Shown here in pieces: positions 1 through 9,288 of a stretch of DNA of 64,000 nt. Source of the DNA: Flavobacterium sp. GT3R68 (GTDB taxonomy: Bacteria > Bacteroidota > Bacteroidia > Flavobacteriales > Flavobacteriaceae); NCBI RefSeq assembly GCF_007109225.1, contig NZ_VJZK01000004.1, positions 248,001 to 312,000 on the forward strand, given 5' to 3'. A program made the translations under genes and the position numbers. Under the pieces are notes generated by a model that was not told the DNA's origin, searched no databases, and saw nothing but the letters and a program-made list of their open reading frames with translations. How positions within the stretch are numbered: the stretch's first letter is position 1; each line of letters opens with the position of its first letter.

Positions 1-1
1 T

Positions 2-46
2 GTTGACGAAATTGCTTACTATAGCGAATCACTTCTGGCTAAATAA
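2..46 (+). CDS. C-terminal tail of an unidentified protein (cut by left edge)
   Basis: A frame open from the left edge reads VDEIAYYSESLLAK and then TAA. The composition is protein-like, but only 14 residues are visible and I cannot name the family. It may equally be a chance open frame. If real, its transcript would end just before the candidate structured RNA at 73-223. Confidence 0.3.
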   Translation, partial: VDEIAYYSESLLAK

Positions 47-72
47 AATGGGCATTGTTTATAATTTTCAAT

Positions 73-223
73 AATTCTATTTAGTAATAGTTAGCTAATG
101 GATAGGCTGGCATAATGGCATCAAGAACATAGAGGTTTTCCAGCCTTCCGTCTATGACCAACGAAAAGGTACACGAGCTTGATACCCATTGATTAGATTT
201 CTAAATTATTGCTAAATAGAATT
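73..223 (+). ncRNA. Candidate structured RNA (long closing stem), family unknown
   Basis: Positions 73-84 are an exact inverted copy of 212-223. The pairing continues through 85-92 with 204-211 using two G-U pairs, giving a 20-bp closing stem. Inside are AATGG 97-101 with CCATT 186-190, GGCTGG 105-110 with CCAGCC 140-145, and an alternative ATCAAG 120-125 with CTTGAT 178-183. Only the plus strand has a U-rich run directly after the stem, which favours that strand. No open frame fills the interval. A long stem with an internal bubble resembles 6S-type RNA in outline, and Flavobacteria have their own 6S variant, but I do not recognise family-specific sequence. It could also be only a large terminator-like repeat. 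Confidence 0.4.
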
Positions 224-282
224 TTTATTGTAATTATTATATTTAAATCAGCATTCGAAATTGTGAATATCTATTTTATGAA

Positions 283-316
283 TTGTAGATTTCAGTTCCT
301 TTAAAATCTATCTTTG
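283..316 (+). promoter_or_regulatory. Candidate Bacteroidetes-type promoter for the DUF4494 gene
   Basis: TTG at 283-285 is followed after 23 nt by TATCTTTG at 309-316, fitting the -33 TTG and -7 TAnnTTTG pattern of Bacteroidetes. The predicted start lies about 12-18 nt before the ATG at 334. The spacer is at the long end of the range. Confidence 0.35.
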
Positions 317-333
317 ACATCCTTAAAAAAAAT

Positions 334-876
334 ATGAGCACTATGTGGTATGAATGTAAAGTAAAATATAGAAAAACGGATGATACTGGAGGACAAAAAA
401 TTACGACAGAACCTTATTTGGTAGATGCGTTATCTTATACAGAAGCTGAAAGTAGGATTAATGAAGAAATGAAAGCTTATATTAGTGAAGAATTTAAAAT
501 CACCAATATAAAAGTAGCAAACTACGCGGAAATACATCCTTTTGAAAATACTGACCGTTGGTTTAAATCAAAAATTTCCTTATTGGCTTATGATGAAGAA
601 ACTGGCAAAGAACGAAAATCGAATATGTATTTTTTAGTGCAGGCCAACGACGTAAAAGAAGCTTTTGATAACACTGTTACTATAATGAAAAATACCATGG
701 GTGAATATTCTATTCCTGCTATTTCGGAATCTCCGATCATGGATGTTTTTCCTTATTTTTCTGGTGAAGATGGTGAACTGGAGCAATTAGAAAAGTTTAA
801 TGCACTCAAAGCCTCTAAACTTGAAGTTAATGAAGCGATAGAAACCTTGGATCACATGGAATTTGAAACTGTTTAA
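334..876 (+). CDS. DUF4494 family protein
   Basis: A 180-residue cytosolic protein with no signal peptide or membrane segment. The N-terminal pattern WYECKVKY, then EPYLVDALSYTEAE, then KVANYAEI is what I recall of DUF4494, a family found in Bacteroidetes and of unknown function. The C-terminal 40 residues are acidic and helical. The ATG at 334 is preceded by a TATCTTTG -7 element, and a hairpin with a T-run follows at 916-937, so the gene probably forms its own transcript. No partner gene suggests a role: upstream is a possible RNA and downstream a sensor kinase. The family call is from memory of its conserved start. No biochemical function can be given. Confidence 0.75.
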   Translation: MSTMWYECKVKYRKTDDTGGQKITTEPYLVDALSYTEAESRINEEMKAYISEEFKITNIKVANYAEIHPFENTDRWFKSKISLLAYDEETGKERKSNMYFLVQANDVKEAFDNTVTIMKNTMGEYSIPAISESPIMDVFPYFSGEDGELEQLEKFNALKASKLEVNEAIETLDHMEFETV

Positions 877-915
877 TTGTAAAATTCACCAAGCAAAAAA
901 ATTGATAATATATAG

Positions 916-937
916 AGAGGACTTAGTCCTCTTTTTT
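916..937 (+). terminator. Rho-independent terminator after DUF4494 gene
   Basis: AGAGGAC at 916-922 pairs with GTCCTCT at 926-932 across a three-base loop, followed by a run of T. It lies 40 nt after the stop codon at 876. Confidence 0.65.
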
Positions 938-1157
938 ATTGTGCAAAAAAATCAGGAAATTTAGCGCTAATATGTTGTTACATAACCGCACGGTTTGAGG
1001 TTTTATTGTGAAAAAATTCTGCATCTGGGTCCTGATCCCATCCTACATCGTAATTTGAATCTAGTTTTTGTAACAGTTTGAAATTTAATAGCTTCGGGAT
1101 TATTTGATTAAAAGTGATTATTGTTGTAAATTCATTAAAAACTAATTTAACTGAATT

Positions 1158-3407
1158 GTGAAACGCATCCATATAGTAGGTAATGATTTCATAGGAAACA
1201 AAGGCTTTATAGCTTCAATATTGTGTTTACTGTGCCTATGCTTTTTTTTTATTACGCCTTCCTTTGCCATTCCACAACAATCTGCCATTGATAGTACTGT
1301 TTTAAGGGAATTTGAAAAAGCTAAAAAGCTGATTTCACAGAATAATTATGAATTGTATGAACAAGGAACCCAAATCATAAATAAATTAGAAAAAAAGTTA
1401 ATCTCTCAAAAAAAATACGACCAGCTTTTATACCTGTATTTAGAAATTTCTTATTTCCATATAACACAATACGACTATAATTCGAGCAAAAGAACATTAG
1501 ATAAAACTGGTAAAGTATTAGAAAAGCATAGCAATAATAGTATTCGGGGGGAATATTATGAACATTTGGCAGTATTTTATAATGCACAGGGAATGACTGC
1601 TTTAGATGAAAAATACACACTCTTATCTGAAATATATCTAACCAAATATGCTCCAAAAGAAAAACAGGTCGATTTGTATTATAATCTGACACTTTTATAT
1701 TTAAACAAACAAGATTGGAATCGTACTTTGCTGAATTCCTTCAAGTTTTTAAAGATTAATGAAGAAACCGGAGGAGATTCGGATCAACCGGAAATAGATT
1801 TGATTATTGCTGAAAGCTATTACAATCTAAATCAGTATGAAAAAGCCTTGCAATATTTAAATACGGTAAAAAAATCAAATGTCTTTTTACATCACGATGA
1901 TGATTTTTTACTGAAATCCCGTTATTATCTGATTTTAGGAGAATTGTATCAAAAAGAAAAAAATTATAAAGAAGCAGCAATCAATTTAAAAATTGCCAAT
2001 GACTATTTTAAAAAACGTTTGGTGTACAGGGTGGTAAAACTGAATAAATCCTTAAATCAAAAAAGGGAATTGGAGGTTCAAAATATTGAATTTCAGTCGG
2101 TAATAAAGCAAAACGAACTTATAAATGAAAATCTAAAGTACAAAAATTACTTGCTTGCACTTTGTTTAATAACGATTATCAGTTTAATAATACTGTCATA
2201 CTTTCAATATCGTAATGCTAAATTTAAAAGCTCCATTAATCATTTATTAAAAGAGAAGAATGCACTGCTATATAAAGCCAATTCCGAACTTGAAGATGCG
2301 TTAAACATTAAAAAGAAATTATTAGATACCATTTCACATGAATTGCGAACACCTATTTATACATTAAACGGACTTCTTTATTTAATGAAAGAAGACAAAA
2401 CCAATTATGAAAAAAACATAGATCAGTTACAAGCTTCGGTTCAAAACCTTTATAATTTGTCTGGGAATATCATTGAGATTAATGTATTAGATACTTTTGA
2501 TAACGATTACATACCTAAAAAGGATATTGTCTCATTAAGGGAATTAATTTCAAAAATTCTGGCCTCAGTTAAAAAAAACAGGAATAATAATAACAGTAGT
2601 TCGCTGCTGTTTGATAATGAAATACCAGATAAACTTTTATTAGACCAAGCCAAACTGTATCAGGTTTTGTTTAGTTTAATTGACAATGCCTTCAAGTTTT
2701 CAAAAAACGGGAATGTTATTGTGGAAGTTAAAAAAATGCTGGTAAATGAAAATAGAACGGAAATCCAATTCATAATCAGTGATACCGGTATTGGCATCGC
2801 CCCCGAAATTAAGGATAAAATATTTGACTTGTTTATCCAGGGTTCTGAAAAAATTAATTATGAATATGGAGGAAGTGGTTTGGGACTGACTTTGGTTAAA
2901 AAAACCCTGGCTTTATTTAATAAAACCATTTCAATAGATTCCGTGCCTGATAAAGGTACCAAGATTTCTTTCTCATTAGATTTTGAAAATTACCATGAAA
3001 ATGAAAAATTTGAAACACTATCAGAACCTAAAAAAATAAAGGACCCTTCAAAAATTAAAATTCTATTAGTAGAAGACAATAAAATAAATCAGCTAATCAC
3101 AAAACAGATTATTACTAAAAAAGGCTATGTGTGTGATGTGGCCAACAACGGATTTGAAGCCTGTAATATCGTGAAGGAGAATGACTATTGCTTGATTTTG
3201 ATGGATATCATGATGCCCATTATGGATGGTTTTGAAGCGTCAGACTACATTTCGAAATTCAAACCGGATATTCCAATTGTTGCCTTAACAGCTATCTCGG
3301 AAGATGTCAACAAAGAGTTATTTACAGCTTCAAAAATCAAAAAGGTGCTGAGTAAGCCTGTAGATGTTGAAGAACTTTATAAAACTGTGAATTTTTATTG
3401 TGAATAA
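1158..3407 (+). CDS. TPR-containing hybrid sensor histidine kinase/response regulator
   Basis: A 749-residue membrane sensor. A signal-anchor (about 17-38) leads a periplasmic TPR-like helical region (about 45-310). One transmembrane helix (about 328-350) and a short coiled coil follow, then a HisKA domain with phospho-acceptor His394 in SHELRTP. The HATPase boxes are DNAFKFS, DTGIGI and GSGLGL. A C-terminal receiver has the acidic pair in LLVEDN, Asp683 in LMDIMMP and the Lys in SKP. All catalytic residues are present. The start is GTG at 1158; no ATG lies in frame near the signal sequence. TPR-type sensors are common in Flavobacteria. No output domain is fused and no partner regulator is adjacent, so the target is unknown. 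Confidence 0.9.
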   Translation: MKRIHIVGNDFIGNKGFIASILCLLCLCFFFITPSFAIPQQSAIDSTVLREFEKAKKLISQNNYELYEQGTQIINKLEKKLISQKKYDQLLYLYLEISYFHITQYDYNSSKRTLDKTGKVLEKHSNNSIRGEYYEHLAVFYNAQGMTALDEKYTLLSEIYLTKYAPKEKQVDLYYNLTLLYLNKQDWNRTLLNSFKFLKINEETGGDSDQPEIDLIIAESYYNLNQYEKALQYLNTVKKSNVFLHHDDDFLLKSRYYLILGELYQKEKNYKEAAINLKIANDYFKKRLVYRVVKLNKSLNQKRELEVQNIEFQSVIKQNELINENLKYKNYLLALCLITIISLIILSYFQYRNAKFKSSINHLLKEKNALLYKANSELEDALNIKKKLLDTISHELRTPIYTLNGLLYLMKEDKTNYEKNIDQLQASVQNLYNLSGNIIEINVLDTFDNDYIPKKDIVSLRELISKILASVKKNRNNNNSSSLLFDNEIPDKLLLDQAKLYQVLFSLIDNAFKFSKNGNVIVEVKKMLVNENRTEIQFIISDTGIGIAPEIKDKIFDLFIQGSEKINYEYGGSGLGLTLVKKTLALFNKTISIDSVPDKGTKISFSLDFENYHENEKFETLSEPKKIKDPSKIKILLVEDNKINQLITKQIITKKGYVCDVANNGFEACNIVKENDYCLILMDIMMPIMDGFEASDYISKFKPDIPIVALTAISEDVNKELFTASKIKKVLSKPVDVEELYKTVNFYCE

Positions 3408-3417
3408 ATCATAAAAT

Positions 3418-3445
3418 AAAAGCGCTCCTTTAATAGAGCGCTTTT
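3418..3445. terminator. Bidirectional terminator between sensor kinase and purL
   Basis: AAAAGCGCTC at 3418-3427 pairs with GAGCGCTTTT at 3436-3445 over an eight-base loop. It lies between the convergent 3' ends at 3407 and 3461 and can serve both strands. Confidence 0.8.
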
Positions 3446-3460
3446 ATCAATTTAATAGTC

Positions 3461-6400
3461 TTATACTTTTTCAATCCATTTTCTGGCATTCACAAAAGCT
3501 TCGTGCCAAGGTGAAACTTCATCATTTCGGTCTTTCGGATAATGAGCCCAGTTCCATTGGAAAGTAGAGCGTTCAATATGTGGCATCATCACTAAGTGAC
3601 GTCCTGTCGTATCGCAAAGCATCGCCACATCAAAATGTGAACCATTCGGATTGGCAGGATAGCCATCGTATGCATATTTAGAAACAATGTTGTAATTTTC
3701 TTCCCCTAATGGCAATTCAAACTTTCCTTCACCATGCGAAACCCAAACTCCAAGTGTCGCTCCGGCAAGACTCGATAACATCACCGACTTGTTTTCCTGC
3801 ACTTTTACAGAAGTAAAAATACTTTCGTGTTTATTACTGTCGTTATGAAGCATTTTTGGTTTTTGTTCGTGCTCCGGATTGATTAATCCCAATTCAATAA
3901 ACAATTGGCACCCATTACAAATTCCGACAGATAGTGTATCTTCTCTTTTAAAGAAATTATCCAATGCTGTTTTAGCTTTTTCATTGTATAAAAACGCTCC
4001 CGCCCAACCTTTGGCCGACCCTAAAACATCTGAATTGGAGAATCCTCCGACTGCACCAATAAACTGAATGTCTTCCAAAGTTTCACGTCCCGAAATCAAA
4101 TCGGTCATGTGCACATCTTTGACATCAAAACCGGCCAAGTACATCGCATTGGCCATTTCACGCTCGGAATTACTTCCTTTTTCACGGATGATGGCTGCTT
4201 TTGGTCTGTCATTGCGAGTGCCCGAAGCAATCTCATCCAATACAGGCTTATTACCGGTAAAGTGTGCCGGGAAAATAAACTCTAATGGTTGGTTTTTATA
4301 ATTGTCGAAACGCTCTTGAGCCATTCCGTTTTTAGATTGCTTTTGGTCTAATAGGAAGGAGGTTTTAAACCAAATATCCCTGTATTTTGGAATGTCTAAT
4401 TTACATGGTCCAAAATCTAAAACAGCTTCATTGGTAACTATTCCTAATTTATGGAAAGAAACGTTATTGGTTTTTAATTTTGATTCCACCGCAGCATCAG
4501 TTTTCGCCTGGAAAACAATCCCGATATTTTCAGCAAAAAGGTATTTGATAATGTCTTTTTCTTCCAAAACCGAGAAATCAATTTTGGCACCCAAATTCAC
4601 ATCGGCAAAACACATTTCCAATAAAGTGGTAATCAATCCACCACTTCCGATATCGTGTCCGGCAACGATGTTGTTTTCCAGAATTAATTCCTGAATCGTA
4701 TTGAATGCTCTTTTGAAAAAAGCTGAATCTTTAATCGTTGGTGCCTCATTTCCAATAACATTCAATGTTTGCGCAAACGATGAACCACCTAATTTAAAAG
4801 CATCTTGTGACAGATTGATATAATAAATAGAGCCACCGTCTCTTTGTAAAACAGGCTCTACTACTTTTTGAATGTCAGTACAGTTTCCGGCCGCCGAAAT
4901 AATTACCGTTCCCGGTGCAATCACTTCTTCGTTTGGATATTTCTGTTTCATCGAAAGCGAATCCTTACCCGTCGGGATATTGATTCCTAATTCGATTGCA
5001 AAATCAGAGCAGCTTTTTACTGCCTGGTATAAACGTGCATCTTCGCCTTCATTTTTACAGGCCCACATCCAGTTGGCTGACAGGGAAATTCCGTTCAAGC
5101 CATCTTTTATGGGTGCCCAGATAATATTGGACAATGCCTCAGCAATAGCGGTCCTGCTTCCTGCAACAGGATCAATCAACGCCGCAACTGGCGAATGTCC
5201 GATTGATGTGGCAATTCCTTCTTTTCCTAAATAATCCAATGCCATTACACCACAATTGTTCAAAGGCAATTGTAAAGGCCCGGCGCATTGTTGTTTGGCT
5301 ACTTTTCCACCAACACAACGGTCCACTTTATTGGTCAGCCAGTCTTTACAGGCCACAGCTTCTAATTGTAGTACTTGCTCTAAATATGTTGAAATATTTC
5401 TGATGCTATATTCTAAATCAGCATACTTTCTATCGATGGTTTTATCTGTCATTACTACTTTAGGTGAACTTCCAAAAAAGTCTTCCAAAGCAAAGTCCAT
5501 AGGTTTGGCACCGGTAGTTTTTGATTCAAATGTAAAACGATGATCTCCGGTAACATCTCCCACCTGATACATCGGGGAGCGCTCTCTATCGGCAATCCGC
5601 TGTAAAGTGTCAATGTCTTTTTGTCCAATGACTAATCCCATTCGTTCCTGGGATTCGTTTCCGATGATTTCCTTGGCGGAAAGGGTAGTGTCTCCAACAG
5701 GTAAATTGTCTAGATTGATTAAACCTCCCGTATCTTCCACCAATTCCGAAAGACAGTTTAAATGTCCTCCCGCACCGTGATCGTGAATCGAAACAATTGG
5801 ATTTATATCGCTTTCCACCAAACCACGAATGGCATTGGCAGCACGTTTTTGCATTTCAGGGTTTGAGCGTTGGATGGCATTCAATTCAATTCCCGAACTG
5901 AAAGCTCCGGTATCCGCAGAGGAAACTGCAGCGCCACCCATCCCGATTCTATAATTTTCACCACCAAGGATAACAATTTTATCTCCTGTCTGTGGTTTTT
6001 TCTTAATAGCTTGATCTTCTTTTCCAAAGCCGATTCCTCCGGCTTGCATAATCACTTTATCGAAACCTAATTTCCGGCCCTTTTCTTCATGCTCGAATGT
6101 CAGGATGGAACCTGTAATTAACGGCTGTCCAAATTTATTTCCGAAATCAGAAGCTCCGTTTGAGGCTTTGATTAAAATATCCATTGGAGTCTGGTACAAC
6201 CATCTTCGTTGGTCCATTCCTTTTTCCCATGGCCTGTTTTCGTCCAGACGGGAATAAGAAGTCATATAAACCGCTGTTCCTGCCAAAGGTAAAGAACCTT
6301 GTCCACCAGCCAAACGATCCCGAATTTCTCCACCAGAACCGGTAGCCGCTCCGTTGAATGGCTCGACAGTCGTGGGGAAATTGTGGGTTTCCGCTTTTAA

Positions 6401-7129
6401 TGAAATTACCGAGTCAAAGTCTTTCACTTCGTAAAAATCTGGTTTGTCAGCACTTTTGGGAGCAAATTGTTGTACTCTAGGGCCTTTTACAAAAGCCACA
6501 TTGTCTTTATAAGCTGAAACAATATTGTTCGGGTTTTCCGCAGATGTTTTTTTAATTAATTTGAATAGGGAAGATGGCATTTCTTCGCCATCGATGATAA
6601 AAGTTCCATTGAAAATTTTATGGCGGCAGTGTTCCGAATTGGCCTGAGAGAAACCAAAAACCTCTGAATCGGTTAATTTTCGTCCTAACTTAGTTGATAA
6701 ATTATTAAGGTAATCCACTTCTTCATCGCTTAAGGCCAAACCTTCTTTGGTATTGTAGGCTGCAATATCTTCAATGTCCAAAATGGCTTCCGGTTGGATG
6801 TTGATGGTAAAGATATCCTGATGTAATTCGGAATATTTTTGCGAAAGCATCGGGTCAAAATCCTTGAAATCTTCCGCTACTTTTTGAAATTCTTCAATTC
6901 GGATGATTCCGGAAATTCCCATGTTTTGAGTAATTTCGACAGCGTTTGTACTCCATGGCGTAATCATAGTGACACGTGGACCAACAAAAAAATCCGCTAA
7001 TACGGATTTTTCTATTTTATGTGCGTCGCCAAAAAGCCAGTTTAATTTTGAAATGTCTTCCGTAGAAATTTGGTTTTGCGTTTGGACTGCAAAAACCGTC
7101 TTGGTTTGGTTACCGAAGAAATGAATCAT
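3461..7129 (-). CDS. purL: Phosphoribosylformylglycinamidine synthase (large single-chain form)
   Basis: A 1222-residue cytosolic enzyme that converts FGAR, glutamine and ATP to FGAM in purine synthesis. It is the long form, with synthase and glutaminase in one chain as in Proteobacteria. A PurS-like N-terminus (about 1-140) is followed by a linker containing GFSQANSEHCRHKIF (about 155-175) and two AIRS-type halves. The first half has the glycine-rich FNGAATGSGGEIRDR. The C-terminal class I amidotransferase (about 970-1222) has nucleophile Cys1071 in GICNGCQ and the His-x-Glu pair in PHIERSTF. The start at 7129 gives a normal N-terminus. The gene stands alone, with terminators on both sides and a TAAATTTG element upstream. 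Confidence 0.97.
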   Translation of the reverse strand: MIHFFGNQTKTVFAVQTQNQISTEDISKLNWLFGDAHKIEKSVLADFFVGPRVTMITPWSTNAVEITQNMGISGIIRIEEFQKVAEDFKDFDPMLSQKYSELHQDIFTINIQPEAILDIEDIAAYNTKEGLALSDEEVDYLNNLSTKLGRKLTDSEVFGFSQANSEHCRHKIFNGTFIIDGEEMPSSLFKLIKKTSAENPNNIVSAYKDNVAFVKGPRVQQFAPKSADKPDFYEVKDFDSVISLKAETHNFPTTVEPFNGAATGSGGEIRDRLAGGQGSLPLAGTAVYMTSYSRLDENRPWEKGMDQRRWLYQTPMDILIKASNGASDFGNKFGQPLITGSILTFEHEEKGRKLGFDKVIMQAGGIGFGKEDQAIKKKPQTGDKIVILGGENYRIGMGGAAVSSADTGAFSSGIELNAIQRSNPEMQKRAANAIRGLVESDINPIVSIHDHGAGGHLNCLSELVEDTGGLINLDNLPVGDTTLSAKEIIGNESQERMGLVIGQKDIDTLQRIADRERSPMYQVGDVTGDHRFTFESKTTGAKPMDFALEDFFGSSPKVVMTDKTIDRKYADLEYSIRNISTYLEQVLQLEAVACKDWLTNKVDRCVGGKVAKQQCAGPLQLPLNNCGVMALDYLGKEGIATSIGHSPVAALIDPVAGSRTAIAEALSNIIWAPIKDGLNGISLSANWMWACKNEGEDARLYQAVKSCSDFAIELGINIPTGKDSLSMKQKYPNEEVIAPGTVIISAAGNCTDIQKVVEPVLQRDGGSIYYINLSQDAFKLGGSSFAQTLNVIGNEAPTIKDSAFFKRAFNTIQELILENNIVAGHDIGSGGLITTLLEMCFADVNLGAKIDFSVLEEKDIIKYLFAENIGIVFQAKTDAAVESKLKTNNVSFHKLGIVTNEAVLDFGPCKLDIPKYRDIWFKTSFLLDQKQSKNGMAQERFDNYKNQPLEFIFPAHFTGNKPVLDEIASGTRNDRPKAAIIREKGSNSEREMANAMYLAGFDVKDVHMTDLISGRETLEDIQFIGAVGGFSNSDVLGSAKGWAGAFLYNEKAKTALDNFFKREDTLSVGICNGCQLFIELGLINPEHEQKPKMLHNDSNKHESIFTSVKVQENKSVMLSSLAGATLGVWVSHGEGKFELPLGEENYNIVSKYAYDGYPANPNGSHFDVAMLCDTTGRHLVMMPHIERSTFQWNWAHYPKDRNDEVSPWHEAFVNARKWIEKV

Positions 7130-7154
7130 TGTGTGTGTAGTTATTGTTGCGCTG

Positions 7155-7180
7155 CAAATTTAATCATTTAAGATTAAATT
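7155..7180 (-). promoter_or_regulatory. purL: Candidate -7 element and overlapping dyad upstream of purL
   Basis: On the minus strand TAAATTTG (7162-7155) matches the -7 consensus TAnnTTTG, 25 nt before the purL ATG. It overlaps a perfect 9-bp dyad, AATTTAATC (7157-7165) with GATTAAATT (7172-7180), separated by six bases. No clear -33 TTTG is present. The dyad may be an operator or chance symmetry in AT-rich DNA. Confidence 0.35.
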
Positions 7181-7190
7181 CCGAATTAAA

Positions 7191-7213
7191 AAAAGCGGCA
7201 ATTTGCCGCTTTT
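7191..7213 (-). terminator. Terminator after the endonuclease gene
   Basis: AAAAGCGGC (7191-7199) pairs with GCCGCTTTT (7205-7213) over a five-base loop, with further A on the plus strand giving a U-run in the minus transcript. It starts just past the stop at 7217. Confidence 0.75.
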
Positions 7214-7216
7214 TGG

Positions 7217-9055
7217 TTAATTGATTATTATTTTTTTGGTAATGGATTTTGAATCTTTGGTGACCCTTAATAAATAGATTCCTTTTTGCAGGTTCGAAAG
7301 GGAAAGTGACGAATTATCAGTATTGTTCTTTTCAAAAACTTTTTGTCCAAATAATGAATAAATCTCGATGGAACTACCGCTGTCAGCCTTTCCGAAATCA
7401 ATAGTGAAATTACCATTGGAAGGGTTGGGATATATTCTTACATCATTGAAATAGAGATTATTTTCTTCTATATTTTCACTGAGACGACTGCCTAAATTAT
7501 TGCAGGTATCTAATGTAAATACATCCCATTGCGTGGCTTTATTAAAAGTAGTGCTTGGTGCTGTTACCGTGGACTTTCTTCTTAATGTTTCATCAGCCGA
7601 GAAGTTTGCCGTTCCACCATTGAAGGTTCCGATAATATCAATCAGTATGCCGTTTTTAAATAAACCTACGGCGTCATTTCCATTAAAAGTCATTTCTCCC
7701 GCGGCTGTCGATATGTTTGCAGAACCGGTCGCATAGCAACTGGATGCCATTAGACTATTGACAATGGTAAATTTACTGCCGCTATTTAAGGTCCCAGACA
7801 AGCTTAATCCTGTACTCCATGCTCCGGCACCATTGGTTTGTTTTTTTATGCTATAGATTGATAAACTTACTGCGCCGCCTGTTAAATTGGCGATTTCCAA
7901 TGCTTTATTATTTGAAGATCCTTCAATATATTCTGAAAACAACAAATCGGTCGCTGTTGTCCCCGATGAAGTTGTTTCAGTTAGTGTATTACTGGATATT
8001 GAAAGGTTTCCAACAGCATCTTTTGCATTTACATAAATGAAATACGGAGTGGATGACAGTAATCCTGTTATGGTGTAAGATAAACTTGTTACGGTGGCTT
8101 TTAAAACACTGTTTACGTATATGTTATAACCAGTCACCGCAACATTATCTGTCGAGGTATTCCAGCTTATTGAAATCGTGGAGGTTGTTTTGGATATTGA
8201 AACTAAACTTCCAGGTGCGGTTGGTGCTTGTGTATCAGCGGTGGGATTCCACACTTTTTGTACATACTCCGGGTGGTCGATATACGGATTACGATTATTT
8301 TGACGGGCATAAATCGCATTGTTACGTGCAATTTCCCTTGCACTCACCGGATCCTGGGTATTCCAGGCTAAAAGAATGTTTAAAAATGGCGTTGTAAAAA
8401 CCTTATTGCTGGAGCCATCAAACATGGCATAGGAATAACCTGAAACCGTATTTTCATATCGGGTGGCAAAATAAAAATACATTCTGGCGATATCCCCTTT
8501 GAATTCATTTATTGGTTCGAAAACGGTTCCGGTGTATCCCGCCGCAATTCCAGAGTTGGAATTTGGACCCAGTTTACCCCCGTTTTGTGAGGTGTATGTA
8601 GGCGAAGTGACCATTCCGTGGGGATAATTAGCCCGCATCCCGTTTACTTTTCCATCAGTGGGAGGTATAAAATGTGCATCAGCAACCATTGGTGAAAGCG
8701 AATTAAACACGGATTGCGGAATCATATGTTCTCTATTATAACAATCGCCTTCAACGCTGTATGTTCCACATTGGCTTGTCGAATAAAAAAAAGTATAAGG
8801 ATCTGTTCCCGTCGGGTTTTCAGAATAGAGATCGATTATTGTATTATCATTTTCATATTGGTTGTCCCTGTCCGATGTGCTGTAGGTTGTCCAAAGACCG
8901 TTATAACCACGATCGGTATGTCCTTTAATGATAGTATACAATTGTGTTTTTAAGGTGTAACCGCTGCCTGTTGCATTATTGTAATAGCCGGAAGGAATTT
9001 GTGCAATTGTTATTGTGCAGAACGTCAGTAATACTAAAGTGTAGAATTTTTTCAT
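7217..9055 (-). CDS. Secreted endonuclease I with fibronectin III and T9SS sorting domain
   Basis: A 612-residue protein with a signal peptide ending near TITIAQ. An endonuclease I (EndA/NucM-like) domain covers about 20-270, marked by CYNREHMIPQS, where the His is the expected catalytic residue. A fibronectin type III domain follows (about 275-360), starting APTAPGSLV. Next is a lamin-tail-like beta domain (about 370-515), starting LLFSEYIEGSSNNKALEI. A C-terminal type IX sorting domain (about 540-612) has VRIYPNPSNGNF and ends SITKKIIIN. It probably cuts extracellular DNA non-specifically for nutrients or biofilm turnover, exported by Sec and then T9SS. It appears monocistronic. Confidence 0.9.
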   Translation of the reverse strand: MKKFYTLVLLTFCTITIAQIPSGYYNNATGSGYTLKTQLYTIIKGHTDRGYNGLWTTYSTSDRDNQYENDNTIIDLYSENPTGTDPYTFFYSTSQCGTYSVEGDCYNREHMIPQSVFNSLSPMVADAHFIPPTDGKVNGMRANYPHGMVTSPTYTSQNGGKLGPNSNSGIAAGYTGTVFEPINEFKGDIARMYFYFATRYENTVSGYSYAMFDGSSNKVFTTPFLNILLAWNTQDPVSAREIARNNAIYARQNNRNPYIDHPEYVQKVWNPTADTQAPTAPGSLVSISKTTSTISISWNTSTDNVAVTGYNIYVNSVLKATVTSLSYTITGLLSSTPYFIYVNAKDAVGNLSISSNTLTETTSSGTTATDLLFSEYIEGSSNNKALEIANLTGGAVSLSIYSIKKQTNGAGAWSTGLSLSGTLNSGSKFTIVNSLMASSCYATGSANISTAAGEMTFNGNDAVGLFKNGILIDIIGTFNGGTANFSADETLRRKSTVTAPSTTFNKATQWDVFTLDTCNNLGSRLSENIEENNLYFNDVRIYPNPSNGNFTIDFGKADSGSSIEIYSLFGQKVFEKNNTDNSSLSLSNLQKGIYLLRVTKDSKSITKKIIIN

Positions 9056-9231
9056 AAGTGGTAAGTTTGGTGGTTGGTTTTTAAATGTACTAAAAATCTA
9101 TCAAAAAACTGATTATGAAGCAAATAGTTTTTCAACACTAAGCAAAAGTATAGGTTTTGAAAGCGTCTGGCGTTAAGAAATCTTTATCGAATAATGATAT
9201 TCTTGATTGCAATTTCTGCAATAGTATAGAA

Positions 9232-9272
9232 CACAAAAAATCCATTTTAGAAATTAAAATGGATTTTTTGTG
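9232..9272 (-). terminator. Strong terminator after the beta-helix lipoprotein gene
   Basis: A 17-bp perfect stem: 9232-9248 with 9256-9272, seven-base loop, containing ATCCATTTT and its complement. The A-run on the plus strand is a U-run in the minus transcript. It lies 17 nt past the stop at 9289. Confidence 0.8.
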
Positions 9273-9288
9273 ATTTGAAAAATTGAAA

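Noticed and set aside
90..223. Integron attC-like site or tmRNA
   Set aside because: GTTAGCT at 90-96 does not fit the attC core rule and no integrase is present; tmRNA acceptor and tag sequences are absent.
978..1172. Minus-strand frame of 64 codons overlapping the start of the TPR kinase
   Set aside because: It reads protein-like at its end (GWDQDPDAEFFHNK) and a further QHISAKFPDFF follows its stop in frame. It has no recognisable family, overlaps the kinase 5' end and may be a chance frame or an old remnant. I cannot support it.
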